Shown piece after piece: positions 33,079-40,896 of a DNA stretch of 40,896 bases; position 1 is the stretch's first letter; the number at the start of each line of letters is the position of its first letter. This stretch comes from Prevotella sp. (GTDB taxonomy: Bacteria; Bacteroidota; Bacteroidia; Bacteroidales; Bacteroidaceae): contig JAFTAR010000074.1 in assembly GCA_017455495.1 (NCBI GenBank), positions 1 through 40,896 on the forward strand, written 5' to 3'. Made by a program: the position numbers and the translations under genes. The notes under the pieces are model-generated. The model was given only the letters and a program-made list of their open reading frames with translations, did no database searches and was not told the DNA's origin.

Positions 33079-35078
33079 AGTCCAATAGTAAGGGTGAGTT
33101 TATAGTTGCGTCCCGGCATGGGGTAGCGGGGAATATGCTCGTATTGCTCGTTGAGCACGTCGCACATCTCAAGGCAGAGTCCGGCTGCGGTCTTTCCGAT
33201 GAGTGCTGAGTAGGATAGCTTCATGTCAACGTTGTTATATGGCTTTAAAATGTCCTCAGGGTCGGCATAGCTCCACATTCGTTCGCCAACGTGCATATAG
33301 GAAACAGTAAGCGACAACTGGCACCAGGCAGCCACGCCGGTAAGTGTATATGATAACTCCGGAGAGTAGCAGATAGGCTTGTCGTAGGTGTCCTCATCAT
33401 CCGGTTCGGTGCGGTTAAGGTCTTTCTGCCATGTCAGCGAGGTGAGCAGCGAGAATCGCCAGTTGCCACGAAGGTAGTGGCCCTGGGCTGTTGCGTTGAG
33501 ACCCCGGCAGAAAGTATATCCGTAGTTCATCATCGACCATGTGTAGGTGCCCTTCAGCGGCAGGCAGACTATCCGGTTCTCTATCTTGTTCTGGTAAACA
33601 TCGGCCTGAAGGTCGAATGAGATTTGAGAATTGAGGTTTGAGAATTGAGATTTAGTTGAGGTTTGAGATTTTGTATAGTGCCATTCCAGGCCTATGTTCC
33701 ACTGCTTGGTATACTCTGGCTTAAGGTTGCGGTTGCCCACTTGGGTGTAGTAGAGGTCGTTGAGCGTTGGTGCACGGAAAATCTTCTTGTACCATGCCCT
33801 TAGTGTAAGTCCCCTCATGGTGTAGGCCAGCGATACGGCCGGTGTCCAGCGGTCCAGGGGGTCGGCGGCTCCTGCATGTACGAAGGTGAAGTCGTGCAGG
33901 TGCTGGTGCAGCATGGATGCTGCTGTCTGTAGGCCGCAGAGGTTCATCTGGGCGGCCACCACCTCCTTCTGGTCCAGGCGAAACACATTCTCGAAGCGCT
34001 TCAGGTCGGCCCTCAACTTGCTGTAGCGCACGTCATAACTCGCCGACAACGACAGCCAGGGCCATGGCATGTAGCCATAGCACAGCGCACCGTAGCCATC
34101 CTCCTGACGGTAGTGGTTGTCCACGCGGGCAGTGTTCTGGTTTTCAGGATAGTCGGTGCAGTAGCGCAGGTATTCGTTGGTATATTTTGCATTGGCCTTC
34201 ACCCTGTGGTGCCCCAGGAACTCGTGCTGCCATGAAGCCTGTACGAAGAAGTCGCGGTCCCACTCGCGGCCCACGTTTATATACTTGTCGCTCAGGCGGC
34301 GCACTATGCCTCCTGGACAGCCTCGCTCTGAGTCATAATAATAAAGATGTGTAGAGAAGCCGCCCTTGAACAGTGCACCCTCTATGCGCCCGTAGCGTAT
34401 GTCGCTGTTGGCACGGCGGCCTGTGGTGTCCTCATATTCTGAGTGGTAGCGGAAGGGATAGTCGCCGCGACTGTCTGTCCACTCGCCGTCAACGAATCCG
34501 CTCCAGCCCCGCCATGCAAACTGGCCGTTGGCCTTGACCATCCATGTTGAGAACGAAGCCCTCCGAAGCTGTACTGACACAGAGTCGCCAGCGGGCCGGC
34601 GGGTGCGCAGGTAGACGGTGGCTCCAGAGGCATACTCCGAGGCCGACTGGCAGTTGTCAAGCTTGTTGGCATTGTAGAGCGACACGCTCTCCATAGACGA
34701 CAGGGAGAACTTTCCCAGGTCTACCGTGCCGTTCTGGGCGTTGGTGATGCGTATGCCGTCCAAGTATATTCCCACATGCTGTGCCCCCATCGACCTCACG
34801 TTGATGGTCTTGAGGCCGCCAAGGCCGCCGTAGTCCTTGATTTGCACACCTGCGAAATACTTCAGCGCATCGGCTACCGACGAGGTGGACAGGGCCTGGA
34901 GGTCTGTGCCGCGCAGAGTCTGGGAGGTGGCCAGCGGCCGCTTGCCGTAGACCTCTACTTCGTCAATGTTGCGGGCAATGCTGGAAAGCGCCGACGAGTC
35001 GGCCACCTCCTGCCCCCATGCTACAAGGGCAAGGAGCATCAGCAGACACCCCGATAAGAGTCTTTTGCTACTCATCAT
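33075..35078 (-). CDS. btuB: TonB-dependent vitamin B12 receptor
   Basis: 667 residues from the ATG at 35078 (MMSSKRLLSG); an upstream in-frame ATG at 35135 would add 19 residues that weaken the signal peptide. The plug domain spans about 50-160 (DEVEVYGKRP as a TonB-box region, SVADALKYFAGVQIKDYGG, INVRSMGAQHVGIYLDGIRI). A barrel of about 500 residues follows, with FRAPTLNDLYYTQVGNRNLK and PEYTKQWNIGL typical of BtuB-like receptors, ending RNYKLTLTIGL. It imports corrinoids across the outer membrane with TonB energy. The upstream cobalamin riboswitch and overlapping BtuG-like gene support the substrate. An in-frame heptamer array occupies about residues 470-487, in a likely loop after the strand IGLEWHYTK. 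Confidence 0.93.
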   Translation of the reverse strand: MMSSKRLLSGCLLMLLALVAWGQEVADSSALSSIARNIDEVEVYGKRPLATSQTLRGTDLQALSTSSVADALKYFAGVQIKDYGGLGGLKTINVRSMGAQHVGIYLDGIRITNAQNGTVDLGKFSLSSMESVSLYNANKLDNCQSASEYASGATVYLRTRRPAGDSVSVQLRRASFSTWMVKANGQFAWRGWSGFVDGEWTDSRGDYPFRYHSEYEDTTGRRANSDIRYGRIEGALFKGGFSTHLYYYDSERGCPGGIVRRLSDKYINVGREWDRDFFVQASWQHEFLGHHRVKANAKYTNEYLRYCTDYPENQNTARVDNHYRQEDGYGALCYGYMPWPWLSLSASYDVRYSKLRADLKRFENVFRLDQKEVVAAQMNLCGLQTAASMLHQHLHDFTFVHAGAADPLDRWTPAVSLAYTMRGLTLRAWYKKIFRAPTLNDLYYTQVGNRNLKPEYTKQWNIGLEWHYTKSQTSTKSQFSNLNSQISFDLQADVYQNKIENRIVCLPLKGTYTWSMMNYGYTFCRGLNATAQGHYLRGNWRFSLLTSLTWQKDLNRTEPDDEDTYDKPICYSPELSYTLTGVAAWCQLSLTVSYMHVGERMWSYADPEDILKPYNNVDMKLSYSALIGKTAAGLCLEMCDVLNEQYEHIPRYPMPGRNYKLTLTIGL
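33617..33672 (-). repeat. Heptamer array (YCTCAAM family) inserted in frame in btuB
   Basis: The coding strand runs TCTCAAA, CCTCAAC, a TAAA break, TCTCAAT, TCTCAAA, CCTCAAT, TCTCAAA, TCTCATT. This is the same family as the intergenic spacers at 999-1058 and 1929-1976. In frame it encodes SQTSTKSQFSNLNSQISF, polar and low-complexity. Confidence 0.8.
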
Positions 35079-35174
35079 GCCAATACGACCGGCAACTTTC
35101 AGCCCAGTCGCTTGAATCCTCTTCTTTTGGTGCATACCCCGGAAATCCTAACCCCAGAGGCAATTGCGGGATTT

Positions 35175-35355
35175 CAACAAAGTGGCAGGTATTCTGACTC
35201 GCCGCTCGGACAGCAAGCGTCTTCCCAAGAATCTCAGTGACGTTTGTAAAGGCGGCATAGTGCCCACCTCTATCTTGCTCCGTTCGTAAGGCGGCTCACA
35301 GCTGCGGGACAGTAGGGGACTTGCACCCCTTTCCCATATTAATCGGCAGTCGAAC
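35175..35355 (-). ncRNA. Cobalamin riboswitch (AdoCbl class) controlling the btuB operon
   Basis: The minus strand has the B12 box GAGTCAGAATACCTGCC (35184-35200), close to the consensus. Upstream, GGGAAAGGGGTGCAAGTCCC and CTACTGTCCCGCAGCTGTGA (about 35296-35335) match the 5' core of the cobalamin aptamer. It lies between a promoter (35372-35403) and the btuB start at 35078. Binding of cobalamin is expected to lower expression of the whole operon. Confidence 0.93.
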
Positions 35356-35371
35356 CACTATGTTTGCGCTG

Positions 35372-35403
35372 CAAAAGTACTACTTTCTTGCAATATGGCC
35401 AAA
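35372..35403 (-). promoter_or_regulatory. Promoter of the cobalamin riboswitch/btuB operon
   Basis: Minus strand: TTTG (35400-35403), a 20-bp spacer, then TACTTTTG (35372-35379). Transcription would begin just before the aptamer. Confidence 0.75.
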
Positions 35404-35420
35404 AAAATAGCGCCTTATTT

Positions 35421-35452
35421 TTTGTCTGGTACAAATAAAATGACTACCTTTG
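35421..35452 (+). promoter_or_regulatory. Promoter of the GYF/zinc-ribbon gene
   Basis: TTTG (35421-35424), a 20-bp spacer, then TACCTTTG (35445-35452). It is divergent from the btuB promoter, the -33 elements being only 17 bp apart. The ATG at 35487 is 34 bp downstream. Confidence 0.75.
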
Positions 35453-35486
35453 TACCCATATTGTCAAACCTTAGCCCTGAAATATT

Positions 35487-35816
35487 ATGGACATGAACAG
35501 CCAAGAAAGCATTCGAAAAGATGTGATGTATTTTATTATCGCCGACAACCAGCAACAGGGGCCGTTCGACTTCTCCACCATCACAAGCTATATCAGTCAG
35601 GGGCAAGTCCTGCCAAGGACCCTTATCTGGAAAGAAGGGATGAAAAGCTGGGCTGAGACTATTTCGTTAGCCGAATTCTCAGATGCTTTCGGTACTGACG
35701 GCGATGCAGAAGCCGCAGAAGACGACCCCATCCTTTTTTGCAGCAACTGCGGAGCGCGCATAAGTCAGGAAATGGCCTTCTGCCCAAACTGCTGCAAGTG
35801 CGTTATTGACAAATGA
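35487..35816 (+). CDS. Small GYF-domain and zinc-ribbon protein
   Basis: 109 residues. The first half is a GYF_2-type domain (about 14-65): YFIIADNQQQGPFDFSTI, then ISQGQVLPRTLIWKEGMKSW. The second half is a zinc ribbon with two knuckles, CSNCGARI and CPNCCKCV (about 84-105). It has no signal peptide, so it is cytoplasmic, unless other segments anchor it. GYF_2 domains probably bind peptides; this arrangement is common in Bacteroidetes and its role is not established. No operon partner is evident; the next gene starts 74 bp later. Confidence 0.85.
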   Translation: MDMNSQESIRKDVMYFIIADNQQQGPFDFSTITSYISQGQVLPRTLIWKEGMKSWAETISLAEFSDAFGTDGDAEAAEDDPILFCSNCGARISQEMAFCPNCCKCVIDK

Positions 35817-35890
35817 ATTACACACGAATTGTTCATGAATTTATATAAACTATTTGTATTCATCTACTTATTGATAAATGTCACCCTATT

Positions 35891-36685
35891 ATGAACAAGT
35901 TTTTTAGAACAAGCTACCCCCTACTGAGTGTTTTATTTGTTATGTGCCTGATTACAGGTTGTTCCAAGGACGAAGAATTGGAATCCACGAATGAAATGTA
36001 TGCTCATTTCACCTTCGAGGACAATCTTGTAAACTTAGTTAACCCAGGACATAAAGTTGAAGGCGTGAATACCTCATTCGTTGAGAGCTATGATGGAAGC
36101 AAGGCACTGATGATTCCGGCAGAGGACGATGCCATGCTGATAATTGACGGAGGCACAATTGACAAACGTGAAATGACCATTTCATTCTGGGCCAAGGATA
36201 TTTCCTATGGTCATTTCTTTCACGCCGTTAATTACACTGGCAATCCAAGTTTTCTGCTTTGGCGAAGAGAGAAATCAAACTTATTTCAATTCATTTGCAC
36301 TCAGTATCACATCTTGTATGGTGGCTCATTATCATATTTGTCCGTTGAAGGCCAAGAGTTGTCTGGTTGGCACATGATAACACTGGTTTCAGATTTCAAT
36401 ATTACGAAGAAGTCTGAAACTAACACATTATTATATATAGACGGTGTGTTTGTTGACAAAGCCAGAGAGGAGATTAACCGTTTCTCAGAACAGGAAGGAA
36501 CATCGGATGTGAAGAACTATAACCATTGCTCAAAATTCATCATCGGAGGAAAATTGCAGTTGTCAAAGATCAAATCTTACAATGCACCCACCATCATCAT
36601 AGACAACTTGCGAATATATCAAAACACAAGGCTGTCAGAGAATCAAATAAGGGCCATCTATAACCAGGAACGGGCAACACAATAA
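35891..36685 (+). CDS. LamG/concanavalin-like lipoprotein
   Basis: 264 residues. Lipoprotein signal ending CLITGC (Cys near residue 24) followed by SKDEE. The rest resembles a LamG_3/concanavalin A-like jelly roll: YAHFTFEDNLVNLVNPGHKV, MTISFWAKDI, GWHMITLVSDF, LLYIDGVFVD, and the closing IIDNLRIYQNTRLSENQIRA with IYNQ. Such domains often bind glycans at the cell surface. The gene is AT-richer than the left part of the window. No promoter of the usual type is seen in the 74-bp gap before it. Confidence 0.83.
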   Translation: MNKFFRTSYPLLSVLFVMCLITGCSKDEELESTNEMYAHFTFEDNLVNLVNPGHKVEGVNTSFVESYDGSKALMIPAEDDAMLIIDGGTIDKREMTISFWAKDISYGHFFHAVNYTGNPSFLLWRREKSNLFQFICTQYHILYGGSLSYLSVEGQELSGWHMITLVSDFNITKKSETNTLLYIDGVFVDKAREEINRFSEQEGTSDVKNYNHCSKFIIGGKLQLSKIKSYNAPTIIIDNLRIYQNTRLSENQIRAIYNQERATQ

Positions 36686-36764
36686 TTACCGGAACATAAA
36701 GTGTGGTGGAACAATTACTTTATAATTCACGCTTCGCGATGGTATTCTGCGTTATTAGAGTGTA

Positions 36765-39083
36765 TTATTCTTCCGTAACCATTTTTTCTTTCACAGACTG
36801 TATACCTCTCATATAGAAAATCACATCTGGGTGCTGTTCGTCATAAAACTGTTTTACCATAGACAATGCCTGCTCGTAATATGACAACGCCATAGCATAA
36901 TCACCTCTTTCTTCATAAACGGTCCCAATATTATTAAGAGTTGTTGCTATTGAGGGATGGGCTTCTCCTAAAACTTGTCTATAAATATCCAGAGCTTCCT
37001 CATAGAGCGCTAAGGCATGTTGATAATCACCTTTCTTTTTGTTTACACTCGCAATATTATCGATAATAGTTGCTCCTGTAGCATGTATTTCGCCATAGAA
37101 AGACTTGTTGATAGCAAGGGCGCGTTCATAATTCGTTAGGGCATCATCATACTTATTAAGCTTGAAATAGGCATAGCCAATATTGTTAATGACAGGCGCA
37201 AGTTCGTAATGGTTTTCTCCGTAGATGCTCTGATATATGGCTAATGCAAGTTTATAGTTTTCTAAAGCTAAGGAATGTTGTTCAGTATCAGTATAAACAG
37301 AGCCTAAATTATTATATGCCTTCGCAACAATAGGATGATTTGACCCAAACACATTCTGGAGAATACCAAGTCCACGGCTTATCATCTCTATTGCTTTGTC
37401 ATTATTTCCCATGCTATTATATATTTTTCCTATCATCAAGAAGCTTTCCCCTATTTCCGGAGCCTGTTCACCTAATATCTGCAAGCGAATACCATAGGCT
37501 TTCTCTTGGTATTCCAACGCTTTGGCGTAATCGCCCCTTTCTTCATAAATGGTGCCTATATTAGCCAGCATCAATGCCACTTTGGGGTGCATTTCACCAA
37601 AAATTGTTTTGCGCATTTCGTATGATTCAATAAAGCATCGCTCAGCCTGATTGTAATCATTCATATTAAAATATAGAGTTCCAATATTGTTGATGGCATT
37701 TGCAATGGTGGGATGTATACTTCCATAAACATTTTTAAAGATTTCGAGTGATTGCTCCATATCAAGAAGAGCATCATCATATCTACCCATTGTTAGCTTT
37801 ACACTTCCAATGTTTAAAAGAATCGAACCAACTTCATTACTGTTTACCCCCAATGCTTGCTTGATATTTTCAAGTGACTGTTCAAACAACCCCAATGCTT
37901 TATTAATGTCTCCTGTCATCCCAGCAACAAATCCTAATAAGTTTTGACTCTCCGACAGGTCATAAAGATTCGGTTCAATCTCTTGGCGCATGGAATAAGC
38001 TTGTTCAAACATGGGCATACTGTTTGCGTAATCTCCCATAAGAAGATTGGCATATCCTATATGGTTGATACATTGAGATACAAAACGTCCCTTTTCTCCC
38101 TCTAAGATATGGGCGGCACTTAGACCGCGCTGGAAAAACCTTTTTGCTTTATTATAATCTGCGATATAATCACTGGCAAATTCCCCTGCGTCTATTTGCC
38201 ATTTTACGTTTGTGGTGTCCAACTCAGCTCTCAATTCTATATAATGGGCAGCCTTTTCGTTGTCGTAGTTGGCCAAGGCAATGGTATAGAGCTGGTAGAG
38301 GTGCTCGGCATCGCGCTCCTGCTGGCGCAGCACGGCGGCAAGCTGGGCATTGGCCTCGGCAAGGAGCTGCCGGGCCTGAGCCTCCTGCTGGTCTATGACG
38401 GCCAGGGCCTGGCGGTTGCGCTCTATCACGCCCACGGGGTCGAAGAGGGTGCTGAGCAAGGAGTCGGCACGCTCCAGGTCGCCGTTTTCTATGAGTATAT
38501 TCACCTCGCGTTCCTTGTCGCTCAGGCCGTCATAGTCGGTGTGGGCGTAGTGGTCGGCCAGACCGTCAATCATCTGCTGGAAACGCTCAAAGCCGTCCTG
38601 TAGCTCATGCAGCTGCTGGCGGTACTGCTCGGCGCTGATGGTCTGCGCCGCCAACTGCTCCTCTATCTGCGCCAGGCGGGTGTGGTAGTTGCGCTCCGCC
38701 ACGCGGTAGGCGTTGTCCTCTATGCGCCGCTTGTCGGCCTGCAGCTGCGCCGTATTCACCATGACGATGGTCAGCGGCACGCGGTCGGAGAAGGCCAGCT
38801 GGCGACCCACGAAGCCTGTCTCACTGACCTCGTAGCCCTGTTTCTGCACCTGCTGCAAGACGTAGGCATCACCGGGGCGCTTTCCTGTCATAGCCATCGA
38901 GAACCGCCCGTCGCTGCCGCTTACCACAGCATTATGGCCGCCCCTTATGCGGATGGTGACGCCGCTCAGTGCCTGACTCTGCTGGTTAGGCCGCTCCAGC
39001 GTCCGAACGTAGCCCTGCTGCACCTGTGCCGTGGCGGCACCGAGGCACAGCATAAAATGGAGTGTTGATAACAGTTTCTTCAT
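36765..39083 (-). CDS. Secreted TPR-repeat protein with carboxypeptidase-like and coiled-coil N-terminus
   Basis: 772 residues. A signal peptide spans about 1-19 (ends GAATAQ). A small beta domain follows (GVTIRIRGGHNAVVSGSDGRFSM split over about 40-70), then a coiled coil rich in Gln/Glu/Arg (about 110-270). From about 280 to the end there are around ten kinesin-light-chain-type TPRs with a 42-residue period; each has a form such as NNIGTVYEERGDYAMALSYY. It probably mediates protein contacts in the periplasm or at the surface. Composition breaks sharply near 38270: the N-terminal part (38280-39083) is GC-rich and the repeat part is AT-rich. This suggests the TPR array was acquired or replaced separately. 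Confidence 0.85.
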   Translation of the reverse strand: MKKLLSTLHFMLCLGAATAQVQQGYVRTLERPNQQSQALSGVTIRIRGGHNAVVSGSDGRFSMAMTGKRPGDAYVLQQVQKQGYEVSETGFVGRQLAFSDRVPLTIVMVNTAQLQADKRRIEDNAYRVAERNYHTRLAQIEEQLAAQTISAEQYRQQLHELQDGFERFQQMIDGLADHYAHTDYDGLSDKEREVNILIENGDLERADSLLSTLFDPVGVIERNRQALAVIDQQEAQARQLLAEANAQLAAVLRQQERDAEHLYQLYTIALANYDNEKAAHYIELRAELDTTNVKWQIDAGEFASDYIADYNKAKRFFQRGLSAAHILEGEKGRFVSQCINHIGYANLLMGDYANSMPMFEQAYSMRQEIEPNLYDLSESQNLLGFVAGMTGDINKALGLFEQSLENIKQALGVNSNEVGSILLNIGSVKLTMGRYDDALLDMEQSLEIFKNVYGSIHPTIANAINNIGTLYFNMNDYNQAERCFIESYEMRKTIFGEMHPKVALMLANIGTIYEERGDYAKALEYQEKAYGIRLQILGEQAPEIGESFLMIGKIYNSMGNNDKAIEMISRGLGILQNVFGSNHPIVAKAYNNLGSVYTDTEQHSLALENYKLALAIYQSIYGENHYELAPVINNIGYAYFKLNKYDDALTNYERALAINKSFYGEIHATGATIIDNIASVNKKKGDYQHALALYEEALDIYRQVLGEAHPSIATTLNNIGTVYEERGDYAMALSYYEQALSMVKQFYDEQHPDVIFYMRGIQSVKEKMVTEE

Positions 39084-39131
39084 GTCTTTTCTTCTAACTA
39101 TTCCTTATTCTACGTAGTACTGCCGCCATTT

Positions 39132-40529
39132 TTATTCATTATGGTTATCATCAAACAGCCCGAGTTCCTTCCACTTCCGAACTTCCTTGTCGAAGTCTGA
39201 GAGGTATTCGCGGTCTTGTATCAGGCGGAATTTGTCGTATTGACCATACGCCTTCTCCTTGGCCTCCTCAGCACTCACCGTTCCGGCCCCCTCCAGCACC
39301 TCATAGTCGTACATGGCCATAAACCGCTCCAGTTGCTGTTTCCACTCTGCCATCGTCGTGATGAGATGGCGGTCTGCCCTATTTTCAGCCAAGTCAAGGA
39401 ACGCATTCGAAATCCGGTTCAGTTGCGTCACCTCCCTGTCAGACAAGTAATTCTTTGCCACGATGGTATCCGACCGCTGCACTCTGCCGTCAGGAGCGTT
39501 TTTCCATGTGGTCAGTCCCATGTGTGGCATCTCCGCATCAGCCCGGTTGTAGATAATCTCTGCTGCTGTCTGGTGAGTCACCGCCCAATGCATCATGTTC
39601 TGCACCATCTTGAAGAACAGCTTGGTGGTCTCGCTCCGGGGGTCGTAGTCGGCACTACACTCGGCATACACATCGGTAATCTTCTGATAGTAGCGACGTT
39701 CCGAAGTGCGAATCTCACGAATGCGCTCCAGTAAGTCGTCGAAATAGTCCTGCCCAAAGTGCTTGCCCTGCTTCAGCCGCTCATCGTCGAGCACGAAGCC
39801 CTTGATGATAAACTCCTTCAGCACGCCCGTTGCCCAGATACGGAACTGAGTGGCCTGATAGCTGTTCACACGATAGCCCACGGCAATGATGGCATCAAGG
39901 TTATAGATCAGCGTATCGTAGTCCTTACCGTCAGCGGCAGTTATCCAATTTTTTCGGATAACTGCCTCTTCTTTCAGCTCTCCGCTGGCAAAAATCTGCC
40001 CCAGATGATAACTGACAGTCCTGACATCCACGTTGTACAAATCAGCCATTCGTTTCTGAGTTAACCAGAATGTCTGTCCATTAAACAGCACATCAACACG
40101 TGTCTCGCCATGATTGGTTTTATACATAAGGATGCGCGAAGTCATCTGGCTTTCAACGAGTTCCGCCATTGGAGTCTGCTCCTTGAAATAGATGCGAGCC
40201 GCCTGCACCTGTGGTTTCTTGCTGTCTGCATTTTCTGCTATTATCAGACAGGCAAGGCGCGACAGATGAAAATTATCCACCTCGCGGAAAGAGCCCGAAC
40301 CCAACTTAGCCATCTCTACCGTCTGGTTAAAATGCACACCCATCTCCATCCCCCTGTTCTGAGCCACCTGCAGAGCCTTGTTCAGTACGCGATTGAACTT
40401 CTGCCACGTGCTGTATCCAAGAGCCGTTGCCAGTTCTCGGGCACTCCAGTATTCCTGTCCGTCCTCAGCCGTCTTTCTAATCTGCTCAAAGTCCGGCTGG
40501 ATAGGTTGTATGTTCTTGTCTTCGGTCAT
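39132..40529 (-). CDS. DinD-like/RhuM-family fusion protein
   Basis: 465 residues from the ATG at 40529 (MTEDKNIQPI); an ATG at 40544 is also possible, but the longer frame to 40682 passes the promoter. The N-terminal domain (about 12-125) resembles DinD: FEQIRKTAEDGQEYWSAREL, ATALGYSTWQKFNRVL, KLGSGSFREVDNFHLSRLAC. The rest is RhuM-like: QTFWLTQKRMADLYNVDVRT, DAIIAVGYRVNSYQATQFRI, WATGVLKEFIIKGFVLDDER and LLERIREIRTSERRYYQKI. RhuM was named from a Salmonella pathogenicity island and is widespread on mobile elements; no biochemical activity is firmly known. DinD antagonises RecA in E. coli. The typical RhuM is about 340 residues, so the extra length is the DinD part. Confidence 0.85.
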   Translation of the reverse strand: MTEDKNIQPIQPDFEQIRKTAEDGQEYWSARELATALGYSTWQKFNRVLNKALQVAQNRGMEMGVHFNQTVEMAKLGSGSFREVDNFHLSRLACLIIAENADSKKPQVQAARIYFKEQTPMAELVESQMTSRILMYKTNHGETRVDVLFNGQTFWLTQKRMADLYNVDVRTVSYHLGQIFASGELKEEAVIRKNWITAADGKDYDTLIYNLDAIIAVGYRVNSYQATQFRIWATGVLKEFIIKGFVLDDERLKQGKHFGQDYFDDLLERIREIRTSERRYYQKITDVYAECSADYDPRSETTKLFFKMVQNMMHWAVTHQTAAEIIYNRADAEMPHMGLTTWKNAPDGRVQRSDTIVAKNYLSDREVTQLNRISNAFLDLAENRADRHLITTMAEWKQQLERFMAMYDYEVLEGAGTVSAEEAKEKAYGQYDKFRLIQDREYLSDFDKEVRKWKELGLFDDNHNE

Positions 40530-40562
40530 TCTGGGATATTTCATCAATATAATAATGTGTGG

Positions 40563-40593
40563 CAAAGATAGCCATTTATTATTAAACTGCAAA
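40563..40593 (-). promoter_or_regulatory. Promoter of the DinD-RhuM gene
   Basis: Minus strand: TTTG (40590-40593), a 19-bp spacer, then TATCTTTG (40563-40570). It fixes the start of the gene to one of the ATGs at 40544 or 40529. Confidence 0.8.
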
Positions 40594-40626
40594 ATCTTTG
40601 CACCTGTTTTTTCAGCACATCTGTTT

Positions 40627-40896
40627 TCATGACTCCTCCCCGCGCAGGCTGGCATACCAGCCGTGGCGGCCCTGCTGTGCACCCTGCCTCACTCCGAGGT
40701 TGCGCAGTGCGGTGGCCAGCTGCTGCATGGTGGGCATGTCGCGTGAGGGGAGCACGGCGCTCAGGGCCTGCAGGATCTCAGTGGACGTAAGCAGCGTGTC
40801 GCGGCCTACGGGGGCAGGCTCCACGAGCGTGCCTACCACGGTCTCCACAAGCGGACGGCGGCGGTACTGCCCGTTGTGCTCCTCCAAGAGGCGCTC
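40627..40896 (-). CDS. C-terminal end of a possible VapE/DUF3874-like mobile-element protein
   Basis: The frame is open to the right edge and ends at 40627, giving about 89 residues. The tail contains TLLTSTEILQALSAV and QQLATALRNLGVRQGAQQGR followed by HGWYASLRGEE. This resembles the DUF3874 tail of VapE-like, primase-associated proteins carried on Bacteroidales integrative elements. The match rests on the C-terminus only, so the family call is tentative. The DNA is GC-rich like most of the window. Confidence 0.5.
   Translation of the reverse strand, partial: ERLLEEHNGQYRRRPLVETVVGTLVEPAPVGRDTLLTSTEILQALSAVLPSRDMPTMQQLATALRNLGVRQGAQQGRHGWYASLRGEES

Noticed and set aside
36695..36723. Inverted repeat ATAAAGT/ACTTTAT as a terminator between convergent genes
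   Set aside because: Only 7 AT-rich pairs with a 14-base loop and no U-tract; too weak to call.
40545..40682. Longer N-terminus for the DinD-RhuM fusion
   Set aside because: A full -33/-7 promoter lies inside the extension, so transcription begins downstream of it.

Overview
The window looks like chromosomal DNA from a Bacteroidales bacterium, most likely Prevotella or a close relative. The evidence is: TTTG-N19/20-TAnnTTTG promoters, few Shine-Dalgarno sites, a GYF/zinc-ribbon protein, a DUF5723-type barrel, FecR/STN-type signalling domains, BtuG- and DUF4465-type B12 proteins, and C-terminal tails of the kind seen on type IX secretion cargo. The species call is inference; no rRNA is present.

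Left part (1-16293, minus strand). An ADP-forming acyl-CoA ligase (14224-16293) is followed by a probable operon: an SGNH/GDSL hydrolase, four large membrane sensor kinases, an AraC-type activator and a phenylacetate-CoA ligase cut by the window edge. The kinases form two tandem pairs, B2-A2 and B1-A1. Each has a periplasmic family-3 solute-binding domain, a membrane helix, PAS-like domains and a kinase core. The A proteins keep the phospho-accepting histidine (H706, H712). The B proteins replace it with Lys or Gln while keeping most of the ATPase domain. There is no receiver domain or response regulator in the window. This duplicated pseudokinase/kinase module is the strongest candidate for an undescribed system.

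Middle part (16458-26635, plus strand). This holds a large lipoprotein with a DUF5723-like outer-membrane barrel, a PepD dipeptidase, a decayed REP-associated transposase flanked by inverted palindromic REPs (with a third REP inside its reading frame), a two-gene unit consisting of a membrane-tethered ECF sigma factor fused to a FecR C-terminal-like domain and a four-base-overlapping STN/carboxypeptidase-regulatory-domain protein, and a CorA-family metal transporter whose leader has a perfect 11-bp hairpin over its ribosome-binding site.

B12 block (26665-35403, minus strand). A cobalamin riboswitch precedes btuB, a BtuG-like propeller, a DUF4465-containing secreted protein, a BtuF-like lipoprotein and a BtuC-like permease, with overlapping or near-overlapping genes. 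No ATPase (BtuD) gene is present.

Right part (35421-40896). A GYF/zinc-ribbon protein and a LamG-like lipoprotein (plus strand) are followed on the minus strand by a mosaic TPR protein, a DinD-RhuM fusion and the C-terminal end of what may be a VapE/DUF3874-like mobile-element protein, suggesting that a mobile region starts at the right edge.

A theme across the window is short degenerate tandem repeats of 7-8 bp. They act as intergenic spacers, supply start codons, form the core of two signal peptides and insert in frame into btuB.
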